DNA from: CAZHBA01 sp964530225
GTDB taxonomy: Bacteria; Pseudomonadota; Alphaproteobacteria; UBA6615
Assembly (NCBI GenBank): GCA_964530225.1
Contig: CAZHBA010000057.1
Span: 5,877-69,876 of the forward strand
Direction of reading: 5' to 3'
Length of the DNA: 64,000 bases
In this document: piece after piece, positions 36,095 through 46,269 of the stretch
Layout of the letters: every line of letters begins with the position of its first letter
Position numbering within the stretch: position 1 is the stretch's first letter
Translations under genes and position numbers: made by a program
Notes under the pieces: generated by a model
What the model was told of the DNA's origin: nothing
Seen by the model: only the letters and a program-made list of their open reading frames with translations
Database searches by the model: none

Positions 36095-37096
36095 TTAATC
36101 CAGTTTCGCGACGAGCGCGGCGACGCCGTCGATCACCGGGTCAACCGCAGGCAAGCCCGTCCGCGCTGCTATATTGGCCAGGCAACTCCGGCGCTCATCT
36201 TCACTGGCCAGGCCCGAGGTATTCACCGCAACGCCGATACATACCGCGTCGGGATTGGTTAGCCGCGCGGCGCCGATATGCCCGTCTATGCAGGTCTGGA
36301 TGTCAGGCAGCGGTTGATGGGGTAATCCGCGCATGTGTGTGCGTGTCGGCTCGTGGCAAACCACCAGCACGTCCGGCTGCGCGCCATGCACCAGCCCCAT
36401 GGTGACGCCGGCATATGAGGGATGAAACAACGAGCCCTGGCCCTCGACCAGATCCCAGTGATCGGCGTCGCTGGCCGGTGTCAGCCATTCGGTGGCACCA
36501 GAGATAAAATCCGATACTACCGCGTCCACCGATACGCCTTCACCGGCAATGAAAATTCCGGTCTGGCCAGTGGCGCGAAAATCGGCCTTCACATTGCGCA
36601 ACTGCAATTCGTGACCGATAGCCAACGCGGCATACATTTTACCGACCGAACAATCGGTGCCAACGGTGAGTAGACGCTTGCCCGAGCGTCGCGCACCGGA
36701 ACCGACGCTGAACGTCTGCGTCGGGTGGCGCACATCGAACAATTGGCGGTTATTGGCTACCACAGCATCGGCGACGGTCTCGATATCGGCGACCTTCTGA
36801 TGCAGCCCGGCAGCAATATCCATGCCAGCCTCCAGCGCATCCACCATCGTCGGCACCCAGGATTCGGGGATCACACCGCCACGATTGGCCACCCCAATTA
36901 CCATCGTGCGGCACCCGACGGCAACGGCCTCGGCAATGGTCATATCCGGCAGACTCAGATCGGCGCGACAGCCCGGTAACCGAAACTGTCCGAGGCACCA
37001 ATCACGCCGCCAATGGACGATCCCGCTCGCAGTTTTTGCCGCCAGTTGGTCCGGCGCATCACCGAGAAACATCAGATAGGGGTATTCTATTTTCAT
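36095..37096 (-). CDS. dgcN: DgcN-type N-acetyltransferase (DUF1611 family)
   Basis: A 333-residue DUF1611 protein with a P-loop-like segment TVGTDCSVGKMYAALA in the middle, followed by QTGIFIAGEGVSVDAVVSDF and VEGQGSLFHPSYAGVT, the hallmarks of this family. With the adjacent dgcA it matches the DgcN-DgcA pair described for D-glutamate catabolism, where DgcN supplies N-acetyl-D-glutamate. It is the first gene of the pair and diverges from the gamma-glutamyltransferase gene across a 75-base spacer, so the two units may be co-regulated. Confidence 0.82.
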   Translation of the reverse strand: MKIEYPYLMFLGDAPDQLAAKTASGIVHWRRDWCLGQFRLPGCRADLSLPDMTIAEAVAVGCRTMVIGVANRGGVIPESWVPTMVDALEAGMDIAAGLHQKVADIETVADAVVANNRQLFDVRHPTQTFSVGSGARRSGKRLLTVGTDCSVGKMYAALAIGHELQLRNVKADFRATGQTGIFIAGEGVSVDAVVSDFISGATEWLTPASDADHWDLVEGQGSLFHPSYAGVTMGLVHGAQPDVLVVCHEPTRTHMRGLPHQPLPDIQTCIDGHIGAARLTNPDAVCIGVAVNTSGLASEDERRSCLANIAARTGLPAVDPVIDGVAALVAKLD

Positions 37097-37171
37097 CGGT
37101 CTCCCGTTGCCGCAAGCCCTGTACGGAGGCTAAGTTCGCTCCAGCAATCCGGCCCCCTCGAAAGGCAAGTT

Positions 37172-38983
37172 ATGTTTACCACACGACCCGAAATTCGTGG
37201 CACATTTGGGATGGTCGCGTCGACCCACTATCTGGCCACCATGGCTGGCTGGGCAATGCTGGAAAAAGGCGGCAACGCCTTCGATGCCGCCGTCGCCACC
37301 GGGTTGGCGCTACAGATCGTCCATCCCTACCAGAACGGCCCCGGCGGCGATCTTCCCATCGTTTTACACAACGCAACGACTGGCAAGACCGAAGCTATCT
37401 GCGGCCAGGGCGTGTCACCGCAGGCGGCGACTCTCGAGCGGTTCCAACAAATGGGTCTCGATCTCATTCCCGGCACCGGATTGCTGGCACCGTGTGTGCC
37501 GGGCGCCTTCGGCGCCTGGATGGTGCTGCTGCGCGATTACGGCACCCTGAGCCTGAGCGACGTTATGCAACCCGCCATCGATTATGCTCGCGACGGCTAT
37601 GCCGTGATGCCGATGATGCGCACGATAATCGACAATGTCGCCGAACTGTTCCGTAGCGCCTGGCACACGTCCGCGGCAACGTATCTGATCAACGGTGAGC
37701 CGCCAGAAGTGGGTACACTGCACAGCAATCCGGTCTTAGCCGAAACCTACGCACGCCTATTGCGCGAGGCCGAAGCCCAGGACGGTAGCCGCGAGAACGT
37801 GGTCGAGGCTGGGCGGCGTGTGTTCTACGAGGGTTTTATCGCCGAGGAAATAGACCGCTTCTGCCGCAAAACCGAATGGCTCGACAGCTCCGGCGAGGTG
37901 CACGGCGGCTTGTTGACCGGCGACGATATGGTGCATTGGCGGCCCACCATCGAGGCGCCGGCGACCTACGACTATCACGGCTATACCTTGTGCAAACCCG
38001 GTCCGTGGAGCCAGGGCCCGGTGTTCCTGCAGCAATTGGCTCTGCTCAAGGGTTTCGACTTGGCGGCGATGGACCCGGTAGGGCCGGACTTCATTCACAC
38101 CCAAGTGGAATGCGCCAAGCTGGCGCTCGCCGACCGGGAAGCCTGGTACGGTGATCCCGACGTGCACGACATTCCGCTGCAAAGCTTGTTATCGGAAAAC
38201 TACAACGATGCGCGGCGCGGCCTGATCGAGACCCAAGCGTCCACTGAGTTACGCCCCGGCAGCCCCGACGGCCGCGACCCCCATCTCGCCGAATTCGCAA
38301 CACTCGATCCTGATCAAGACGAAGTTTTACCAGCCGGAGCCGGCGAACCCAATACGGCACGCAGCGTGGCCAACGACCATGGGCCTGCCAACGGCGATAC
38401 GGTGCATCTCGACGCCACCGACCGGTTTGGCAACATGATCACCTGCATGCCGAGCGGCGGCTGGTTACAATCGTCGCCGGTGATACCGGCGCTGGGGTTC
38501 TGTCTGGGCACGCGCGCGCAGATGTTTTGGCTGCAGGAAGGCTTCCCGACGACGCTACAACCGGGTATCCGTCCGCGAACCACCCTGAGCCCGACGCTAG
38601 CACTGCACGACGGCTCACCGGCATTGGCGTTCGGCACGCCCGGCGGTGACGCTCAGGACCAGTGGGGATTAACCCTATTCCTGCGCCACATCCATCACGG
38701 CATGGACCTGCAAGAAGCCATCGACGCGCCCAACTTCCATACCGATCACCTACCATCGAGCTTCTATCCGCGCACTTTCCAGCCCGCTGTGGTCAAGGCC
38801 GAAGGCCGGCTGCCGCAGGAAACTATCGACGTCTTGCGAAACCGGGGCCATCGTATGGAAATCGTCGACGACTGGGCGCTCGGCCGCTTGTGCGCGGTCG
38901 GTCGCGAGAAAACCGATGGTGGCTGGCTTCTCAAGGCCGCTGCCCATCCGCGCTTTCAAGAGGCCTACGCCGTTGGCCGTTAG
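37172..38983 (+). CDS. ggt: Gamma-glutamyltransferase family protein
   Basis: A 603-residue Ntn-hydrolase of the gamma-glutamyltransferase family. The N-terminal part has GMVASTHYLATMAGWAMLEKGGNAFDAAVA. The predicted autocleavage site lies just before the nucleophile Thr410 in NGDTVHLDATD, as in active enzymes, and the C-terminal subunit includes the GTPGGD motif. There is no signal peptide, so it is a cytosolic member that would cleave gamma-glutamyl compounds taken up by the cell. The frame opens at 37013, but the ATG at 37172 with AAGG upstream gives the normal start. It is divergent from dgcN-dgcA, and both deal with glutamate-containing substrates. Confidence 0.9.
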   Translation: MFTTRPEIRGTFGMVASTHYLATMAGWAMLEKGGNAFDAAVATGLALQIVHPYQNGPGGDLPIVLHNATTGKTEAICGQGVSPQAATLERFQQMGLDLIPGTGLLAPCVPGAFGAWMVLLRDYGTLSLSDVMQPAIDYARDGYAVMPMMRTIIDNVAELFRSAWHTSAATYLINGEPPEVGTLHSNPVLAETYARLLREAEAQDGSRENVVEAGRRVFYEGFIAEEIDRFCRKTEWLDSSGEVHGGLLTGDDMVHWRPTIEAPATYDYHGYTLCKPGPWSQGPVFLQQLALLKGFDLAAMDPVGPDFIHTQVECAKLALADREAWYGDPDVHDIPLQSLLSENYNDARRGLIETQASTELRPGSPDGRDPHLAEFATLDPDQDEVLPAGAGEPNTARSVANDHGPANGDTVHLDATDRFGNMITCMPSGGWLQSSPVIPALGFCLGTRAQMFWLQEGFPTTLQPGIRPRTTLSPTLALHDGSPALAFGTPGGDAQDQWGLTLFLRHIHHGMDLQEAIDAPNFHTDHLPSSFYPRTFQPAVVKAEGRLPQETIDVLRNRGHRMEIVDDWALGRLCAVGREKTDGGWLLKAAAHPRFQEAYAVGR

Positions 38984-39001
38984 CGGTCCCCCGTTGCCAG
39001 C

Positions 39002-40363
39002 ATGACCACGACCACAAACAACGCCATCGGCTTGACCGACGGCCTGCGCAACGGCCCCTACCGCCGCATCTGGAAACTGTCGTGGCCGACCATCCTATCG
39101 AACCTCACAGTGCCGCTGCTCGGCGCCGTCGACACCGCGGTAATGGGGCATTTGCCCGACGCCGCCTATGTGGGTGCGGTGGCGGTGGGGGCGATGGTTT
39201 TCAGCTTCGTCTATTGGGGCTTCGGTTTCCTCAACATGGGTACCGTTGGCTTCGCCGCCCAAGCGAAAGGCAGCGACGACACCGACGAGATTAGGGCTGT
39301 TCTCGCCCGCGCATTGTTAGTCGGCCTGGGGCTCGCTGCTGTTATTCTTGTACTACAATTTCCAGTGCGGCTGGGCGCGCTGACGATTATCGATGCGGAA
39401 CCACAGGTAGAACAATTAGCGAGCGCTTATTTCGACGTTCGTGTGTGGGGAGCACCGGCGACTCTGGCCAATTACGGGCTACTGGGTTGGCTGTTGGGCA
39501 TGCAGTATGTGCGCACGGCCCTCATCGTTCAGGTTCTCATCAACGGTCTGAACGTCGTCCTCGATCTATGGTTCGTCCTCGATCTCGGTTGGGGCGTCGA
39601 GGGAGTAGCTCTGGCGACGGCGATTGCCCAATACGCTGGCGCGTTTCTGGGATTGTTCTTCGTGCTGCGTCACCTCAAGGTCATCGGCGGGCGTTGGCAG
39701 TGTGCAAAAATTCTCGAACCGGTAGCGTTGGCCGAGACCTTTCGGGTAAACCGCGACATTTTTTTGCGCACGCTGGCGATGATCTTCGCCTGGTCGTTAC
39801 TCACCTGGACCGGTGCGCGATTGGGCACGACGGCATTAGCGGCAAATGCTATTTTGATGAACTTCCAACTGTTTCTGGCCCACGGGCTGGACGGTTTCGC
39901 CCATGCCACTTCGGCATTGGTCGGCGAAGCGGTCGGCGCCCGCGACCATCGGATGCTGCGCCGCTGCGTTGTCGCCACCACTGTCATGGCAATCGTTGTG
40001 GCAACCGGCTATACGCTGGTCTATGCCAGTGCCGGCCCGGCGATTATCAGGACGTTCACCACCATCGCTGAGCTACGCACGTTCTCGTCCAACTATTTGA
40101 TCTGGATCGTCATCTCGCCGTTGCTGTCAGTATGGGCCTATCAACTCGACGGCATATTTATCGGCGCTACGCGGTCCGCCGACATGCGCAACGCCATGGT
40201 GATATCAGTGGCGATCTACGTCACAGCAATGGCGACGTTGACCGGGACCTTGGGTAATCACGGCCTGTGGCTATCGGTGATGATCTTCATGGTCGCGCGG
40301 GCGCTGACGCTGGCGGTGCATTACCCCAATATCGAGAAAATGGCTGCCGCTAACACTAACTAA
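39002..40363 (+). CDS. MATE family efflux transporter
   Basis: A 453-residue inner-membrane protein with about 12 hydrophobic helices in two homologous halves. The N-terminal helix LSWPTILSNLTVPLLGAVDTAVMGHL is the family signature, of the DinF/NorM branch. MATE proteins expel cationic drugs or metabolites in exchange for Na+ or H+. It starts 18 bases after the ggt stop and is probably co-transcribed with it. The substrate cannot be deduced. Confidence 0.92.
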   Translation: MTTTTNNAIGLTDGLRNGPYRRIWKLSWPTILSNLTVPLLGAVDTAVMGHLPDAAYVGAVAVGAMVFSFVYWGFGFLNMGTVGFAAQAKGSDDTDEIRAVLARALLVGLGLAAVILVLQFPVRLGALTIIDAEPQVEQLASAYFDVRVWGAPATLANYGLLGWLLGMQYVRTALIVQVLINGLNVVLDLWFVLDLGWGVEGVALATAIAQYAGAFLGLFFVLRHLKVIGGRWQCAKILEPVALAETFRVNRDIFLRTLAMIFAWSLLTWTGARLGTTALAANAILMNFQLFLAHGLDGFAHATSALVGEAVGARDHRMLRRCVVATTVMAIVVATGYTLVYASAGPAIIRTFTTIAELRTFSSNYLIWIVISPLLSVWAYQLDGIFIGATRSADMRNAMVISVAIYVTAMATLTGTLGNHGLWLSVMIFMVARALTLAVHYPNIEKMAAANTN

Positions 40364-40504
40364 ATATGGCACCCGTTAACGGAATATTGACGCAAACCGT
40401 TGAAATCATGGATTGACACGTGAATCGCTCGCAAGCATGTTCTGGCGTTCCGTCGGAACGGTGTTTATGCAACGCCAACGGTTGAGTTCAGACAAAGGTC
40501 GTAG

Positions 40505-41890
40505 ATGGGCCGAGAGTCCAAGTTCGGTTGGCCGTTAAAACCCCGCGCGATGGCAATCGTCGGTGGTTTGGCAATCGCCGTTCCAGTGTTTGCGTTCGTT
40601 GGTGGTTTCTTCGCCGGGCAAAACGCCGCTGGGCCGCCGGGTGAAGTCGACAACCAAGTCGATACACTCACCCACGTCCAGTCCACCGCCATATGGGAAG
40701 CCGAGGCGGACCATCAGCCGCCGGTGCCCATTACCCGCGTCGTCGCGGTCGAAAGCGGCGATAACCTCGTGGGAGTTTTGTTGCGCGCCGGCGTCGAACG
40801 AACCGTGGCTTATGCAGCGATCCAGTCGCTCAAGAGAAGTTACGACCCCAGGCGCGACTTGAGCGTCGGCGACAAGTTGCAGGTGACTTTCGGTCTCGTC
40901 AACACCAGCGAAACTTCGAACGAGCCCGAAGGTTATGTTCTTTCGCGTCTGACCATTCCCGTCTCCTACGACAGGGAAATCGATGTCAGCCGCGACAACA
41001 AAGGTAGGTTCGTCGCCAGCGAGGTCGAACGCCCTCTCGAACGCGAAACCGTGCAGGTGTCGGGCAAAATAGACACAAGCCTATCCGTGGCCGCCGGCGC
41101 AATCGGCCTGCCGCCACACGTGCTGGCCGAGTTCATCCGCGTCTACAGCTTCGATGTCGATTTCCAACGGGATATCTGGCAGGGCGACCACTTCGAGCTG
41201 ATGTATGATCAGTTTCGCGATAAAACCGGCGAAATCGTCCACGAAAGCGACATCCACTACGCCAAATTGACCCTACGTAGCACCGAGCTGCCGTTGTACC
41301 GTTACACGACGACGAGGGGAAATTTGGATTACTTCACCGCCAAAGGCCAGAGCGTGCGTAAGACGCTTATGCGCACACCGATCGACGGGGCGCGACTATC
41401 GTCGCGCTTTGGTCGACGCCAGCATCCGATACTCGGTTACACGCGCATGCACACCGGCACCGATTTCGCCGCGCCGCGCGGCACACCGATTTACGCCGCC
41501 GGCAACGGCACCGTCGTCCAGGTGGGCCGCAACGGCGGCTACGGTAAGTATGTCCGCATCCGCCACAATGGAACCTTCCAGACCGCTTATGCGCATCTGT
41601 CGGGGTACGCTAGAAAGACCCGCAGAGGTGTGCGCGTGAAGCAGGGCCAGATTATTGGCTATGTCGGGTCCACGGGGCGGTCGACCGGTCCCCACCTGCA
41701 TTACGAAGTTCTGCGCAATGGCCGCCAGATTAATCCCCGCAGCGTCCGCATTCCCAGCGGCGAGAAGCTAAAAGGCGCCGAATTGAAGAAATTCATTGCC
41801 CTGCGTGATACCAGGGATACGCAGTTCGCGCGGTTGCGTGACGCCGCGGTGCGGCTTGCCGAAAACAAGGCCGGCGCAATCCAAAAATAA
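40505..41890 (+). CDS. M23 family murein metallopeptidase
   Basis: A 461-residue membrane-anchored endopeptidase. One transmembrane segment lies near residues 17-38, then a LysM-like/OapA-type region (VVAVESGDNLVGVLLRAGV, about 80-160), and the C-terminal LytM domain with zinc ligands His316 and Asp320 (MHTGTDFAAP) and His397-Leu-His399 (PHLHYE), all intact. It should cleave peptidoglycan cross-links in the periplasm. The ATG at 40505 lacks a strong ribosome binding site. Its stop is nine bases from the convergent winged-helix gene, where base composition changes. Confidence 0.92.
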   Translation: MGRESKFGWPLKPRAMAIVGGLAIAVPVFAFVGGFFAGQNAAGPPGEVDNQVDTLTHVQSTAIWEAEADHQPPVPITRVVAVESGDNLVGVLLRAGVERTVAYAAIQSLKRSYDPRRDLSVGDKLQVTFGLVNTSETSNEPEGYVLSRLTIPVSYDREIDVSRDNKGRFVASEVERPLERETVQVSGKIDTSLSVAAGAIGLPPHVLAEFIRVYSFDVDFQRDIWQGDHFELMYDQFRDKTGEIVHESDIHYAKLTLRSTELPLYRYTTTRGNLDYFTAKGQSVRKTLMRTPIDGARLSSRFGRRQHPILGYTRMHTGTDFAAPRGTPIYAAGNGTVVQVGRNGGYGKYVRIRHNGTFQTAYAHLSGYARKTRRGVRVKQGQIIGYVGSTGRSTGPHLHYEVLRNGRQINPRSVRIPSGEKLKGAELKKFIALRDTRDTQFARLRDAAVRLAENKAGAIQK

Positions 41891-41899
41891 GTAAACGCT

Positions 41900-42487
41900 C
41901 TAAGGGTTGATTTGATCATAGGTGGTGCGGCCAGACCCCTCGTTGATAAAGTGATCTTTGACCTCGCTTGGTAAGAAGCTCGCTTTTACGCAGACCTCCA
42001 ATAGTAAACGCGATGGCTGGAACCTGGTGGTATAGCCCATTGAAATCTCAGAGCGGTCAAAGAAGCCTTGAGCCACTCTCTCTATGAGACCCAGCGCTTC
42101 AAAGCCTCTCAGAACCGCTATGAAGTTTCTATACGAGACCTCAGAACCAGTGAACTCGCTTGGGCCGAGTGGTTGATAAGACAGTGAGGAGAGTTCTCTG
42201 CCATGTCCCAGCAATAGGTCAGCTATTACAGCTGCTACAGCGCGCTCAAATTGTTCCCGCTTTTGTCCCCTGCGACCCCTTTTGCGCTGAGGGTCTGCTG
42301 CCGTGGCCTCAGCTGCGAGCAGTTGGCATAAAGAACGAGCAGTATCCGAAGCAGCCACATGGTCCAAGGCCATGTATCTCGCATTCAGAAGCTCTGTGAG
42401 CCTGTCCTCGTTGATTCCACGGCGATCACTATGGTCACCGTCACCCATGTCACTATTGTCAGTTGGGGATAGGTATAGGTTCGTCAC
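41900..42487 (-). CDS. Winged-helix-like protein, possibly of plasmid or island origin
   Basis: A 195-residue soluble protein. I start it at the GTG at 42487, which has AGAGG six bases upstream; the frame is open to 42610 but the extra part looks non-coding. The middle region SYRNFIAVLRGFEALGLIER followed by TTRFQPSRLLLEV has the layout of a winged helix with a recognition helix and wing. Similar, often longer, proteins of unknown function occur on alphaproteobacterial plasmids and islands (from memory, unchecked), so this copy may be C-terminally truncated. GC content and codon use are lower than in its neighbours. Direct repeats lie just upstream of its start. Confidence 0.6.
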   Translation of the reverse strand: MTNLYLSPTDNSDMGDGDHSDRRGINEDRLTELLNARYMALDHVAASDTARSLCQLLAAEATAADPQRKRGRRGQKREQFERAVAAVIADLLLGHGRELSSLSYQPLGPSEFTGSEVSYRNFIAVLRGFEALGLIERVAQGFFDRSEISMGYTTRFQPSRLLLEVCVKASFLPSEVKDHFINEGSGRTTYDQINP

Positions 42488-42517
42488 GTTGAGCCTCTTT
42501 TGGTCACTTGGTTGGGG

Positions 42518-42552
42518 AGGGAATAAACACAAGGAATACACACAAGGAATAC
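42518..42552. repeat. Iteron-like short direct repeats
   Basis: The 13-base unit ACACAAGGAATAC occurs twice in perfect tandem (42527-42552), with a third, partial copy before it (AGGGAATAAACAC, 42518-42530). They lie 30-65 bases upstream of the start of the winged-helix-like gene, where an initiator or regulator would bind its own repeats. Confidence 0.7.
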
Positions 42553-42613
42553 GCATGGAGACTCTGTTGGAGCCCCGTGGGATAACTCGTAACGTTATTG
42601 AGAAACACAAAGC

Positions 42614-43296
42614 TTAGCTCCCGACGGAGAACGAACCGGACTTCTGCTGTTCCTTGAGTTCTTCGACGAACTCTTCGGCTGGACCATAGCCAGCCTGGTA
42701 GGCCTCGTTGATCCAATAGAGGCCTTCATCTTCGTCTTCTTCAGAGTTGATACCGAACAGCCGTATCATGCCCAGAGCGAACTGCGAGGGCTCATAGCCC
42801 CTTTCGGTAGCATCTGCATAAAGCTCGATCGCTTTCTGATTTTCAGCTTGCTCGATATCGTCGGGCCCTCTTCTGTATTGAAAAGCAGTTGGGCTACACG
42901 GTACATGGAGCGTGGTTCTCCCGCCTCAGCAGCCTTTAGGAACCAAGTGAGGCCCTCAAAGAGGTCTTGTTCTACTCCATCGCCCGAGAACAGCATCTCA
43001 CCGAGGTTGTACTGGGCACTCGCGACATCCTGCTCTGCTGCGTATCGGTATTCCGTAAGCGCTCGCTCTATATCGACTTCGTAGCCCCGCTCACCGGAAT
43101 GGTACCCGGTGGCAACGAAGAAGCTTGCCTCAGGGTTCCCTAGTGACGCAGAGGCCCGGCAGATAAAATTGCCTTTCTCATTGCAGGCCGTCTCGCCCTT
43201 GGCGTAGACCAACAGGGTCAGACCACCGAAGATTAGAGCAATGCGGAAGACGGCCGTTAGCGCCGAGTAGGCGACCAAGTTATAGAGCGTTCTCAC
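42614..43296 (-). pseudogene. Sel1-repeat membrane protein with a -1 frameshift
   Basis: The gene starts at GTG 43296, five bases after a perfect GGAGG, and encodes an N-terminal membrane helix (ALTAVFRIALIFGGLTLLVY). Sel1-like repeats follow (ASAQYNLGEMLFSGDGVEQD and GEPRSMYRVAQLLFNTEEGP). After GAGGGCCCG near 42870 the frame loses sense, but the -1 frame continues perfectly as DDIEQAENQKAIELYADATE, YEPSQFALGMIRLFG, to SGSFSVGS and TAA at 42616. The downstream frame keeps clean Sel1 repeats, so the break is recent, a sequence error, or a programmed shift. The role of the family here is unknown; Sel1 proteins usually act as adaptors. Confidence 0.7.
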
Positions 43297-43668
43297 CAGC
43301 ACCTCCTTGGCGACTCTATGAGGCCCGTAGACGCGCTTTGGGGCCTCGGTGGCCCCCATTGTGGGGTCGGGAGAGTTCAGGGAGTCCTCACGACGCTCCT
43401 GAGGCCGTTACAGGTATGGCTGCAACGCTTGCTCAGGTAATGGAAGGAGAGAGCAGTGAGCGAGCGATGACGATTAGATCATCGTTGTTCAGAAGGGCAG
43501 CAGTAAGGCACAAGTTGGGCGATTTTTTGTGAGCGGCCCAAGTTGACGTTCTGCTATAGAGTTTCAGGATCCTCACAAACAGATCAGCAGAGGTTTTATT
43601 CCCCCAGAATCCAGCCGCCACCGAAAACGCGGCCTCCAGCAGCGGGTTTAGGCGACTTTCAGGGCCAA
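43297..43668. other. Intergenic stretch after clpB, no supported gene
   Basis: This 370-base stretch separates the clpB stop from the Sel1 gene. Composition is nearer to the low-GC insert than to clpB. A minus-strand frame of about 60 codons (43433-43621) is open but has no ribosome binding site or recognisable motif. I saw no tRNA, clear att-type repeat or terminator. Confidence 0.5.
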
Positions 43669-46269
43669 TTATTCAGCGGCTTTGGCGTGGAACGTCTCGC
43701 CATTAATCACCAGGCCATCGACTACGGCGCTCACATTGACCGTATTGCCTTCATTGATGCGACCTTCGAGCAATAGGCTGGCCAGCTGATTCTGCAGGCC
43801 GCGCTGGATCACGCGTTTGAGCGGCCGGGCACCATAAACCAAGTCGTAGCCGGCATCCGCAAGCCACTCGCGCGCGGCGGTATCAAGTTTCAGCGTCACC
43901 TTTCGCTCCGCCAGCAGTTCGCACAGCCGCGCCAGTTGGATATCGACAATGCCGCCCATCTGCGCCCGGTTGAGGCGGTGGAACAGCAAGGTCTCGTCTA
44001 GCCGGTTCAGAAACTCCGGCCGGAATGCACTGCGCACGACTGCCATCACTTGATCGCGAACCGCCTCACTGTCCTCGCCTTCCGGCTGATTGGCGAAAAA
44101 TTCGCTACCTAGGTTCGAGGTCATGATAATCAGCGTGTTTTTGAAATCAACCGTTCGGCCGTGACCGTCAGTCAACCTGCCGTCATCGAGGACCTGCAAA
44201 AGAATATTGAAGGCATCGGGATGTGCTTTCTCGACCTCGTCGAACAGAACAACCTGGTAAGGACGGCGGCGCACCACCTCGGTGAGGGCGCCACCCTCCT
44301 CATAGCCCACATAGCCCGGCGGGGCGCCAATGAGCCGGGCGACGGCGTGCTTTTCCATATACTCAGACATGTCGATGCGCACCATCGCCTGCTCATCATC
44401 GAACAGGAATTCGGCCAGCGTCTTGGACAGCTCGGTCTTGCCAACACCGGTGGGGCCGAGGAACAGGAACGAGCCAATCGGCCGATCCGGGTCTTGCAAA
44501 CCGGCCCGCGCCCGGCGCACGGCGTTCGATATGGCGACAATCGCCTCTTCCTGGCCGATGACGCGGGCACCGAGCCCCGCTTCCATTTGGAGTAACTTTT
44601 CGCGCTCGCCCTCAAGCATCTTGTCGACCGGAATGCCTGTCCAGCGCGACACAATAGCGGCGATGTCGTTTTCCTTGACCTCTTCATCAAGCATGCGCTC
44701 GCTGGAAGCCTCTTCGGATTCGCCAAGGCTGCTTTCGAGTTCGGGAATTACGCTGTAGGCGAGCTGTCCAGCCCGTTCGAGTTGCCCTTCGCGCTGGGCG
44801 ATTTCCAACTCCTGGCGCGCTTTATCTAGCTCCTCCTTGAGCTTTTGCGCGCCCGCGAGCTTTTCGCGCTCGGCCTGCCACACCGCGGTCAGATCGGCGG
44901 ACTTGCCTTCAAGCCCGCTCAGCTCCCGCTCTAGGACCTCCAGCCTGTCCTTAGAGGCGGCATCAGATTCCTTTTTCAAAGCTTCGCGTTCGATTTTCAG
45001 TTGGATGATGCGGCGGTCGAGCTCGTCGACCTCCTCGGGCTTTGAATCGACTTCCATGCGCAAGCGTGAGGCGGCCTCGTCGACCAGATCGATAGCTTTG
45101 TCGGGCAAAAAGCGGTCGGAGATATAGCGGTTCGACATGGTTGCCGCCGCAACCAGCGCGCTGTCGGTAATACGCACACCGTGGTGCAGCTCGTATTTTT
45201 CCTTCAGCCCGCGCAGGATCGAGACAGTGTCCTCGACCGAGGGTTCGGAGACAAACAATGGCTGGAATCGCCGCGCCAACGCGGCATCTTTTTCCACATG
45301 CTTGCGGTATTCGTCGAGTGTCGTGGCGCCGACACAGTGTAATTCACCGCGTGCCAGCGCCGGTTTCAGCATGTTCGAGGCATCCATCGAACCCTCCGCC
45401 GCACCGACGCCAACGATCGTGTGCATCTCGTCGATGAACAGAACGACTTCGCCTACGGCAGTGTCGATTTCCTCCAGGACCGCTTTCAGGCGCTCCTCGA
45501 ATTCGCCGCGAAACTTGGCACCGGCGATAAGCGCGCCCATATCGAGGGACAAAAGACGCTTGTCGCGCAGGCTCTCCGGCACGTCGCCATTAACAATACG
45601 CAGGGCCAAGCCTTCGATGATCGCCGTCTTGCCAACGCCGGGTTCACCGATGAGGACCGGGTTATTCTTGGTACGCCGCGACAGCACCTGCACGGTACGG
45701 CGTATCTCTTCGTCGCGGCCGATTACCGGATCCAACCGGCCTTCGCGGGCCGCTTCCGTCAGGTCGAGGGTATATTTTTTCAACGCTTCGTAGGCATTTT
45801 CTGCCGTCGGTGAATCGGCCGTGCGGCCTTGACGCAACGCCTCGATCGCTCGGTTCAAATTCTGCGGTGTGGCACCAGCGCCAGCGAGGATTTTCGCCAC
45901 CCCGCTGCCCGATGTCATCGCCAGAGCAAGCAGCATACGCTCGACGGTGACAAATTCATCACCGGCCTTTTTGGCGATATCCTGCGCGCTCTTCAGATTT
46001 TTTGCTGCTTCCGACGCGATATAGACACCGCTGGCACCCTCGCCTTCGACCTTTGGCAACTTGTCGAGTGCGGTATCGACTGCTGCCTCCGCGGCAACAG
46101 GATCTCCACCCGAGTTACGAATGAGGTTGGCGCACAGTCCTTCCTCGTCGTCGAGCAGGACTTTCAGAAGATGTTCGCTGGTCAGTTGCTGGTGGGACCG
46201 CCCGTCAGCCATATCGTGGGCTGCTTGGACAAAGCCCCGGGCGCGCTCGGTAAACGCTTCGAAGTTCAT
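43669..46269 (-). CDS. clpB: ATP-dependent chaperone ClpB
   Basis: An 866-residue Hsp104/ClpB disaggregase, full length. The order is N-terminal Clp_N domain (1-150), first AAA+ domain with Walker A GEPGVGKT near 200 and Walker [10 protein letters not shown], the coiled-coil middle domain (about 400-525), and second AAA+ domain with Walker [10 protein letters not shown] near 605 and sensor [11 protein letters not shown]. It rescues aggregated proteins with DnaK. It is the last gene of the conserved rodZ-ispG-hisS-prfA-prmC-DUF4167-clpB series. No convincing heat-shock promoter could be fixed upstream. Confidence 0.97.
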   Translation of the reverse strand: MNFEAFTERARGFVQAAHDMADGRSHQQLTSEHLLKVLLDDEEGLCANLIRNSGGDPVAAEAAVDTALDKLPKVEGEGASGVYIASEAAKNLKSAQDIAKKAGDEFVTVERMLLALAMTSGSGVAKILAGAGATPQNLNRAIEALRQGRTADSPTAENAYEALKKYTLDLTEAAREGRLDPVIGRDEEIRRTVQVLSRRTKNNPVLIGEPGVGKTAIIEGLALRIVNGDVPESLRDKRLLSLDMGALIAGAKFRGEFEERLKAVLEEIDTAVGEVVLFIDEMHTIVGVGAAEGSMDASNMLKPALARGELHCVGATTLDEYRKHVEKDAALARRFQPLFVSEPSVEDTVSILRGLKEKYELHHGVRITDSALVAAATMSNRYISDRFLPDKAIDLVDEAASRLRMEVDSKPEEVDELDRRIIQLKIEREALKKESDAASKDRLEVLERELSGLEGKSADLTAVWQAEREKLAGAQKLKEELDKARQELEIAQREGQLERAGQLAYSVIPELESSLGESEEASSERMLDEEVKENDIAAIVSRWTGIPVDKMLEGEREKLLQMEAGLGARVIGQEEAIVAISNAVRRARAGLQDPDRPIGSFLFLGPTGVGKTELSKTLAEFLFDDEQAMVRIDMSEYMEKHAVARLIGAPPGYVGYEEGGALTEVVRRRPYQVVLFDEVEKAHPDAFNILLQVLDDGRLTDGHGRTVDFKNTLIIMTSNLGSEFFANQPEGEDSEAVRDQVMAVVRSAFRPEFLNRLDETLLFHRLNRAQMGGIVDIQLARLCELLAERKVTLKLDTAAREWLADAGYDLVYGARPLKRVIQRGLQNQLASLLLEGRINEGNTVNVSAVVDGLVINGETFHAKAAE

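Noticed and set aside
43433..43621. 62-codon minus-strand ORF after clpB
   Set aside because: No ribosome binding site, no family resemblance and no neighbour suggesting a role.
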